DNA from: Planctomycetaceae bacterium
GTDB taxonomy: Bacteria; Planctomycetota; Planctomycetia; Pirellulales; Thermoguttaceae
NCBI GenBank assembly: GCA_031287585.1
Contig: JAITST010000030.1
Span: forward strand, 1-40,283
DNA: 40,283 nt
Direction: 5' to 3'
The position numbers and the translations under genes are program-made. Shown here piece after piece: positions 34,846 through 40,283 of the stretch. The notes under the pieces are model-generated. The model was not told the DNA's origin, ran no database searches, and saw only the letters and a program-made list of their open reading frames with translations. Each line of letters starts with the position of its first letter. Within the stretch, counting starts at the first letter, position 1.

Positions 34846-34929
34846 ACTGTGTTGTATCTTGAGTTCTCGCAGATGCCCTAATAAACTGTTGCTATAAGAC
34901 GATGAACGGTTCTGCCATTTTTATTTTCA

Positions 34930-36039
34930 ATGAAAAACTACCGAACATTACAGTTCCATAACAGGTATTCAGAAAGCGATATTGTTGTTGGTTTTCAAGT
35001 TTTGAATACCGCGGGAATCCAGACACGGATTAACGAAGATAGTGTTGTCCTTGATTTTGATGTTGTCGATATGAAGTATATCGAAAGACAACAGAGTCAA
35101 ACGGAAGAATTGCTCTCGCACGTTCTCACCGAATTGTTAAAAATCCGTTCGTTTTCCTCTGCTAATGGTAAGATTATTTTCAAAACATTTAACAAAGAAA
35201 AACGTGTTAGCGGTAAAGCCGAAAATAAAAAAAAACGGCTTGGCTATGAATCGTTTCAAAAACATTTTTCAACAGAAAATAATGAAGTGCCGCCGGAGTT
35301 TCTCAATAAAATTATCTGCGCGGATTCTCTCAATCAGTTGGCGCAATTTCCTGATAATTGCGTTGATTTGATTTTCACTTCACCGCCGTATAATTTTGGT
35401 ATCAATTACAATAATACCGATGACGTGAACACTTGGCATGATTATTTTGATATGCTGTTTGCCATTTTCGGCGAGTGTGTCCGCGTGCTGAAAAGCGGCG
35501 GGCGAATAGTCGTGAACATTCAGCCGCTTTATTCTGATTATGTCCCGTCGCATCATCTTGTCAGTAATTTTTTCGTCCAACAGGGTTTGATTTGGAAGGG
35601 CGAAATCATCTGGGAAAAAAATAACTATAACTGCAAGTATTGTACTTGGGGCAGTTGGCAAAGCCCGTCGTCGCCATATTTGAAATATTCTTGGGAATTT
35701 GTTGAAGTATTTTGCAAGAACACGTTGAAAAAAGACGGCGAAAAAGAATACGCCGATATTACCGGCGATGAGTTCAAAAAGTGGGTTTATGGCAAGTGGT
35801 CAATCGCACCGGAGCGAAAAATGAAAGAATATAAACACGATGCAATGTTTCCAGAGGAACTTGCAAAACGTGTCCTCAAACTCTTTTCGTTTCAAAACGA
35901 TATCGTGCTTGACCCGTTCAACGGAGTCGGAACGACAACAAAAGTTGCCCGTTCATTGGGACGGCAATTTATTGGAATTGATATTGACGCAGAATACTGT
36001 AAAACAGCAAGAGGGAGACTTAAAGATGGCTTTTTCTAA
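34930..36039 (+). CDS. Type II DNA methyltransferase (beta-class, TSPPY motif)
   Basis: A 369-residue amino-methyltransferase (N4-cytosine or N6-adenine). Catalytic motif IV is TSPPYNFG at 150-157, and the AdoMet motif I comes afterwards as DPFNGVGTTTKVA (328-340); this order is the beta class. SPPY often marks N4-cytosine enzymes but also occurs in N6-adenine ones. Residues 1-120 are an extra N-terminal part with a helical stretch (QQSQTEELLSHVLTELLKIR), which could bind DNA at the operator boxes (inference). It protects host sites from the endonuclease encoded next; the two overlap by 14 bp, so they are translated together. The leader lacks an SD site. Confidence 0.88.
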   Translation: MKNYRTLQFHNRYSESDIVVGFQVLNTAGIQTRINEDSVVLDFDVVDMKYIERQQSQTEELLSHVLTELLKIRSFSSANGKIIFKTFNKEKRVSGKAENKKKRLGYESFQKHFSTENNEVPPEFLNKIICADSLNQLAQFPDNCVDLIFTSPPYNFGINYNNTDDVNTWHDYFDMLFAIFGECVRVLKSGGRIVVNIQPLYSDYVPSHHLVSNFFVQQGLIWKGEIIWEKNNYNCKYCTWGSWQSPSSPYLKYSWEFVEVFCKNTLKKDGEKEYADITGDEFKKWVYGKWSIAPERKMKEYKHDAMFPEELAKRVLKLFSFQNDIVLDPFNGVGTTTKVARSLGRQFIGIDIDAEYCKTARGRLKDGFF

Positions 36040-36841
36040 CAAAAAAACTTTACAAAAATTTCTGCAACCGCTCATTGAAAAACATGTTCACGCGTCAAAC
36101 ATCGCAAAAAAGTTGAGGGATACTAAACATTCGAAGTTCCTTTTTGAATGTGCAGACCACTATAAAGAATTACATGATTCTTTCCAAGTGGAAAATGTTG
36201 CCAAAATGGTCAAGAACTGGAATATCTATCTGGATTATGTCAGAGAACACAATGAGGGAAAATTCTCTGCTCAGTCAAAATTTGAGCCGACGATATTAGA
36301 AGAGAGTGTTTATCGAATGTTTTCTCACCTTGAAAACGAAATAATAAAAATAGGAACGATCAAAGCATATTCTAACCTGTATTTCTCGCCCGTTGATTTT
36401 GAAAGTTTTCAAAATCAATCAAGAGTGAAAATTAACACCAAAGATCAGGATTTTTCAATCTATAAAAAAGTATCAATACAAGTCAGCGATGCTTCTGGTG
36501 CCGTTGATACTTTTATTCCTGTTGTTGCTATGGAATGTAAAACATATTTAGACAAAACAATGCTTGAAGGAAGTATCGCAACTGCCGAAAAAATCAAACA
36601 AGGAAATCCTTATTGCCGATTTTGTATCATTACTGAATTTTATGACGTTGATAAAAAGGTTGATGTTAAACACTCGCGCATAGACCAAATTTACGTTTTT
36701 CGTAAAAACGCCAAACGCAAATCTGGTATGTCCAGCATTTGTCATGACGTTGTAAAACTACTCTATGACGACACAGTAAAACATCTTGAACAAAAATGGT
36801 CAGATGTGGAGAAAAATATAAAAAGTCGGGGTGTCGTATTA
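36026..36841 (+). CDS. Type II restriction endonuclease (Bpu10I-like, tentative)
   Basis: A 271-272-residue protein beginning MAFSNKKTLQKFLQPLIEKH. The nuclease core is DTFIPVVAMECKTYLDKTML: Asp161, then Glu170-x-Lys172, i.e. the PD-(D/E)xK arrangement. It is followed by CRFCIITEFYDVDKK and RIDQIYVFRKN, which resemble the Bpu10I family as I remember it. Bpu10I itself is a heterodimer cutting CCTNAGC; only one subunit is present here, so the site may be symmetrical. Start ATG 36026 has GAGGGAG 8-9 bases upstream and overlaps the methyltransferase end. The stop codon TGA lies at 36842-36844, beside a dispersed repeat. Confidence 0.75.
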
Positions 36842-36843
36842 TG

Positions 36844-36862
36844 ACAATTTTCAATCGTGTTC
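36844..36862 (+). repeat. 19-bp copy of the dispersed repeat
   Basis: ACAATTTTCAATCGTGTTC, identical to 12972-12990. It starts on the last base of the endonuclease stop codon. A shorter inverted copy (15 bases) lies at 34751-34765 upstream of the promoter, so the restriction-modification pair is bracketed by inverted copies. Confidence 0.6.
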
Positions 36863-36892
36863 GGTATATAAAACAAGGAAGTCTGTACTGAT

Positions 36893-37129
36893 ATGGAAAC
36901 AAAAACATTAGACAGAGAAGCAGAAAACAGGATAAGTTTCATTACTTATCTGATAGTGGAATTTGCGGAGGCGTTCAAAATGTCTAAACCGAAAGCATAC
37001 CTGTATCTGCAACAGTACGGCGGTTTGGATTTTCTCTACAAACACTGGTGGGCGTTGCATACCGATAGTAAATACTATGCCTTGTTGGATCTGTACGAAG
37101 TTTGCCGTAAAAATGGAGGTTATCGATGA
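36893..37129 (+). CDS. DUF3791 small protein (predicted antitoxin partner)
   Basis: A 78-residue protein: NRISFITYLIVEFAEAFKMS then KPKAYLYLQQYGGLDFLYKH and LLDLYEVCRKNGG. This matches DUF3791 (F-x-x-x-x-I-E-x-F-A, a helix with L-x-x-Y-G-G-L-D-F-L). DUF3791 proteins usually neighbour DUF3990 proteins. The stop overlaps the next start by four bases (ATGA), so the two are co-translated. In this arrangement it is probably the antitoxin or control partner; direct proof is lacking. It lies downstream of the endonuclease gene with no separate terminator. Confidence 0.75.
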   Translation: METKTLDREAENRISFITYLIVEFAEAFKMSKPKAYLYLQQYGGLDFLYKHWWALHTDSKYYALLDLYEVCRKNGGYR

Positions 37130-37839
37130 TTGTTTATCACGGCAGTTACATTGAAATCGATGTGATTGATTTGTCTCAATGCGAACCGCATAAAGATTTT
37201 GGACAAGGTTTTTATGTAACGAAATACAAGAAACACGCCGAAACGTGGGCGGCAAGAATCGGTGAAAAACACGAAACAAAAGGCGTTGTAACGGAATTTA
37301 ATTTTCACGAGAGTGCTTTTACAAATAATAAATACAAAGTGTTGCGGTTTGCAGATTATTCCGACGATTGGTTGGATTTTGTTGTCAATAACCGCAACAA
37401 TGAATCGCCTGTGCCGTCTCACGACTATGACATTGTCGAAGGTTATGTTGCCAATGACCGTATTCAAAGGCGTATTGATGATTATCTCGCGGGTATTATT
37501 GATCGCGAAAAGTTCCTCAAAGAATTAGTCTATCACGAACCAACACACCAAATTTGTTTTTGCACAGTTAAATCACTGCAAATGCTCGAAAAAGCGGCTC
37601 GGCATGAGATCAGCAACATAGAAGATATTGCCGATGCAGTGATTGTCGCCCTTGTTACAGAACAATCTAAAACAGAAGCCGAAGCCATTGATATTTTTTA
37701 CAAATCTGTAACTTTTGCGAAATTGACTGAGAAAAACTCCTCTTTGCTTTCTCTGACTTGGAGAGAAATATACAATTTATTCTTACAAGAATTAGAAAAC
37801 AGAACGTGTTGTGAGCATCCTGCTTGCAAGTCATCGTAA
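37126..37839 (+). CDS. DUF3990 protein, ADP-ribosyltransferase-like, with DUF3791-like C-terminal part
   Basis: A 237-residue protein starting MIVYHGSYIEIDVIDLSQCE then HKDFGQGFYVTKYKKHAETW. YHGS and GFYVT match the first two motifs of the H-Y-E class of ADP-ribosyltransferase folds; a catalytic acid is not clearly identified. This is DUF3990. Residues ~160-228 (NIEDIADAVIVALVTEQSKT, AEAIDIFYKSVTFAKL, WREIYNLFLQELE) resemble a DUF3791 module. Thus the toxin-like part carries one partner-like module and has a second as the preceding gene. The start has GGAGG 7 bases upstream. The last ~14 residues (CCEHPACKSS) come from a REP-type hairpin, so the natural end may have been replaced. Confidence 0.75.
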   Translation: MIVYHGSYIEIDVIDLSQCEPHKDFGQGFYVTKYKKHAETWAARIGEKHETKGVVTEFNFHESAFTNNKYKVLRFADYSDDWLDFVVNNRNNESPVPSHDYDIVEGYVANDRIQRRIDDYLAGIIDREKFLKELVYHEPTHQICFCTVKSLQMLEKAARHEISNIEDIADAVIVALVTEQSKTEAEAIDIFYKSVTFAKLTEKNSSLLSLTWREIYNLFLQELENRTCCEHPACKSS

Positions 37840-37860
37840 TCGTAAGCAAGATGCTTGCGG
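37813..37860. repeat. REP-like hairpin overlapping the DUF3990 3' end
   Basis: GCATCCTGCTTGC (from 37815) pairs with GCAAGATGCTTGC further on, with the loop carrying CGTAATCGTAA (37835-37845, the right border repeat of the island). The DUF3990 stop codon TAA (37837-37839) is inside it. Confidence 0.6.
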
Positions 37861-37885
37861 CACCTTCAAACCTGCCACTTCAACA

Positions 37886-39004
37886 ATGTCCCGAATACGA
37901 CGTTTAATCGCTTTAATGGTCAAGGAAACGCTTCAGGTGAAGCGCGACCCGAGTTGTATTTTGATTGCGTTTGTACTGCCGGTGATATTGTTGTTCATTT
38001 TCGGCTACGGGATTTCGCTTGATATTCGGTATGTCAAACTGGCGGTCGTTCTTGAAGACCATTCGCCGACAGCACAAACTGTTTGGGCATCGCTGCAAGC
38101 AACCGATTACATCACGCCGATTTATTACGCTGACCGTCATTCCGCAGAAGAAGCGATTGTCAACGCCCGTGTTCGCGGATTGCTCGTCATTCCCGACGAT
38201 TTTTCGCAACGCCTTAACGCCGACGGTTTCGCAACACTTCAACTGCTGACCGACGGTGTTGAAACGAATACGGCAACGATTCTTGAAAATTACGTTCGCG
38301 GTACGATTGCGGTTTGGGCGAAACAGCAAAGCCGTGATCACGGAATTGAATATACCGCGCCAACCGACATCCAAAGCCGTGTTTATTTCAATCCCGAACT
38401 CGAAAGCCGCAACGCTTTGATTCCCGGCTCGATTGTTCTCATCATGGCGATTATCGGAACGCTGCTCACGTCGCTCGTTGTTGCGCGAGAGTGGGAACGC
38501 GGTACGATGGAGGCGATGCTGGCGACTCCGATTGCGTCAATCGATATGCTGCTCGGCAAACTTGTTCCGTACTACGTGCTTGGGATGTTGTCGAACGCGG
38601 CTTGTGTTTTGGTTGCGGTTTATCTTTTTCATTTGCCGTTTCGCGGTTCGGCGGCTTCGCTGTTTTTGGTTTCGTCAGTGTTTTTGATTGCGGCACTTGG
38701 ACTTGGCTTTTTAATTTCAACTCTTTGTAAGAATCAGTTTCTTGCATCCCAGTTGGCGCTTGTGTTGGGCTTTTTACCGAACTACATTTTGTCCGGTGCG
38801 TTGTTTGAAATCAATTCAATGCCGTTACCGATTCAATTTTTGACCTATTGTTTTTCAGGACGATACTACGTAACGTGTCTTCAAACGATTTTTATGGTCG
38901 GCGATATTTGGGCGTTGCTTCTTCCGAATATCTTTTTTATGTTTTCGTTAGCAGCGTTGTTTTTTGCAATCACGCTGCGTGTTACACCGACACGGCTCGA
39001 ATAA
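37886..39004 (+). CDS. ABC-2 exporter permease (YbhS-like)
   Basis: A 372-residue inner-membrane protein of ABC-2 type. One membrane segment lies at ~24-44 (SCILIAFVLPVILLFIFGYG), then a large extracytoplasmic part (to ~170) and five further segments from ~178 (ALIPGSIVLIMAIIGTLLTS) to the end. The cytoplasmic loop VAREWERGTMEAMLATPI is the conserved coupling motif of this family. The ATG at 37886 was chosen because the longer frame upstream is the REP repeat. It has no SD site. Counting only 46 bp of non-island DNA, it would directly follow the ATPase gene. It forms the channel with the next permease. Confidence 0.88.
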   Translation: MSRIRRLIALMVKETLQVKRDPSCILIAFVLPVILLFIFGYGISLDIRYVKLAVVLEDHSPTAQTVWASLQATDYITPIYYADRHSAEEAIVNARVRGLLVIPDDFSQRLNADGFATLQLLTDGVETNTATILENYVRGTIAVWAKQQSRDHGIEYTAPTDIQSRVYFNPELESRNALIPGSIVLIMAIIGTLLTSLVVAREWERGTMEAMLATPIASIDMLLGKLVPYYVLGMLSNAACVLVAVYLFHLPFRGSAASLFLVSSVFLIAALGLGFLISTLCKNQFLASQLALVLGFLPNYILSGALFEINSMPLPIQFLTYCFSGRYYVTCLQTIFMVGDIWALLLPNIFFMFSLAALFFAITLRVTPTRLE

Positions 39005-39029
39005 TTTTAACCGCAGGGAATAGTTCAAA

Positions 39030-40133
39030 ATGTTGAACCGGCTTTTTCATTTGATTATCAAGGAGTTTCTCGCGCTGCTTCGCGACCCGAAGACGCGGGG
39101 TATTCTTATTGTCCCGCCGATTTTGCAGATATTCATTTTTTCGTACGCAATCACGCAGGATGTGAAAAATGTTTCGTTGGCGGTTTTGAATCACGATACC
39201 GGCGTAGAGAGCGGCACGTTAATTCAGCGTTTTCAGCAATCACCGACATTCACGCGGATTATTTCACTTTCGCATCGGGGCGAAATTGATTCGGCGATTG
39301 ATAAGCAGCAAGCGATGATCGTGCTTGTGATACCGCAGGATTTTTCGCGGAATCTTTATGGCGGTCGCGTTGCGAGTGTTCAGGTTTTGCTTGACGGACG
39401 TAAATCGAACGCGGCACCGATTGTCGGCAGTTACGCGACAAAAATTGTCAACAAGTTCGTTCAGGAACGAAGTCGAACGGCTCAAAATGTTGGTGTTGAT
39501 ATTCAGACACGGCACTGGTTTAACAGTAATCTCGAACCAAAACGGACAACGATACCGTGCTTGGTTTGTATTCTCGCGACGGTTTTAGGAATGTTGGTGT
39601 CCGGTCTTTCGATAGCGCGTGAACGGGAAATGGGGACGTTTGAGCAGATTTTAGTTTCGCCGCTCACGCCGACAGAAATCCTTCTCGGTAAGGCGATACC
39701 GGCACTCGTGCTGGCAACCGGCTCTTCGATGATACTCATTATGATTGCGGTTTTCATTATGGGCATTCCGCTTCAAGGTTCGTTCTGGCTTTTACTGGCA
39801 TCGCTTGACCTTTTTCTGTTGTCGGTGATTGGTATCGGACTTTTCATCAGTTCGTTGTCGGCAACTCAACAACAGGCGATACTGGGAGTGATACTGATTT
39901 TGCCGCCGTCGATAATGCTTTCCGGCTTTGCGACACCGGTCGAAACGATGCCGAATTGGATGCAATGGTTAACGGTCGCGAATCCGGTGCGTTGGTACTT
40001 GGTGATAGTGAAAGGCGTTTTTATGAAGGGAATGGATGCTTACGAAGTCTTTCTCAACTGTGTCCCGCTCGCCGCAATTTCGCTGATAACCCTCTGCGCG
40101 GCATCGACAATGTTTCGCCGGCGGATGGAGTGA
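39030..40133 (+). CDS. ABC-2 exporter permease (YbhR-like)
   Basis: A 367-residue paralogue of the preceding permease with the same plan: one N-terminal segment (RGILIVPPILQIFIFSYAIT), a large extracytoplasmic domain, then five segments. The coupling loop is IAREREMGTFEQILVSPL. The last part (NWMQWLTVANPVRWYLVIVK) is typical of ABC-2 permeases. It follows after 25 bp with AGGGA about 10 bases before the ATG, so it is in the same operon. It probably forms a heterodimer with the upstream permease; with the adaptor and the double ATPase the exporter is complete except for an outer-membrane channel. Substrate unknown. Confidence 0.88.
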   Translation: MLNRLFHLIIKEFLALLRDPKTRGILIVPPILQIFIFSYAITQDVKNVSLAVLNHDTGVESGTLIQRFQQSPTFTRIISLSHRGEIDSAIDKQQAMIVLVIPQDFSRNLYGGRVASVQVLLDGRKSNAAPIVGSYATKIVNKFVQERSRTAQNVGVDIQTRHWFNSNLEPKRTTIPCLVCILATVLGMLVSGLSIAREREMGTFEQILVSPLTPTEILLGKAIPALVLATGSSMILIMIAVFIMGIPLQGSFWLLLASLDLFLLSVIGIGLFISSLSATQQQAILGVILILPPSIMLSGFATPVETMPNWMQWLTVANPVRWYLVIVKGVFMKGMDAYEVFLNCVPLAAISLITLCAASTMFRRRME

Positions 40134-40232
40134 ACGATAGATGTTTGTTCGTTCAAGAAAACAAAACACGAAGGGACAAGAACCATTGTTCTGTCCCATC
40201 GCATTTTTTACCTTTGCAAATTGTAATTTTAC

Positions 40233-40283
40233 TTACTTTTCGCACGGAGTCGGAGCCGGTGGGTCACACGGTGCAGGACAGCA
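40233..40283 (-). CDS. 3' end of a Cys/Pro-rich protein (starts beyond window)
   Basis: The minus-strand frame entering from the right edge reads CCPAPCDPPAPTPCEK then TAA at 40233-40235. Only 16 codons are visible. The Cys-Pro pattern is reminiscent of the segment APCDPCEAVSC before the autotransporter-like remnant at 21182-21499, and of secreted planctomycete protein tails. Convergent with the permease gene; the 99 bp between them show no clear terminator. Confidence 0.4.
   Translation of the reverse strand, partial: CCPAPCDPPAPTPCEK

Noticed and set aside
34902..34961. A 19-codon upstream frame (MNGSAIFIFNEK...) overlapping the methyltransferase start
   Set aside because: Could attenuate translation but has no SD and no comparative support; most likely chance.

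Overview
The window looks like chromosomal DNA from a Gram-negative-type bacterium, most plausibly a planctomycete. Four things suggest this: a very long SecA with family-atypical insertions, an OleC-like ligase, secreted metabolic-type enzymes (M14 peptidase, ADP-ribosylglycohydrolase), and housekeeping genes whose leaders lack a recognisable Shine-Dalgarno site. This assignment is inference from gene content. No rRNA gene, tRNA gene or CRISPR array was recognised by eye.

Layout. 1-6.3 kb: the 3' part of a cyanophycinase-like gene, a secreted M14 peptidase, a large palindromic repeat, threonine synthase, a small membrane protein and malate dehydrogenase. 6.6-12.5 kb: a secreted ADP-ribosylglycohydrolase-like protein (minus) and secA (plus). 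12.5-14.7 kb: a graveyard of mobile DNA, with a decayed IS3-family element that still has about 29-bp inverted ends directly abutting an IS630-family transposase tail. 14.7-20.9 kb: housekeeping genes dxs, fxsA, pgm and an oleC-like ligase, all plus strand and most with readable sigma70-type promoters.

21-29 kb is an accessory region, almost all minus strand and visibly more AT-rich from about 24.9 kb. It holds a chimeric scrap (Rpn-type transposase N-terminus next to an autotransporter barrel end), a Sel1-repeat protein with twelve exact-length 16-residue repeats, a WG-repeat protein, an AbiTii-type abortive-infection protein, an unknown protein whose natural start lies in another frame, a small membrane protein and a winged-helix regulator with a palindrome over its start codon. 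29.5-31.9 kb: a family 9 glycosyltransferase and a divergent exported TPR protein with an acidic 13-residue repeat tail.

32-40.1 kb is an ABC-2 exporter operon (HlyD-type adaptor, double ATPase, two permeases). It is split between the ATPase and the first permease by a 3.2-kb defence island: a DNA methyltransferase and type II restriction endonuclease driven from a strong promoter with two tandem palindromic operator-like boxes, then a DUF3791/DUF3990 toxin-antitoxin-like pair. An identical 11-bp sequence lies at both island borders and overlaps the stop codon at each side, which suggests insertion into a formerly continuous operon. Several families of short palindromic repeats are scattered through the intergenic spaces.
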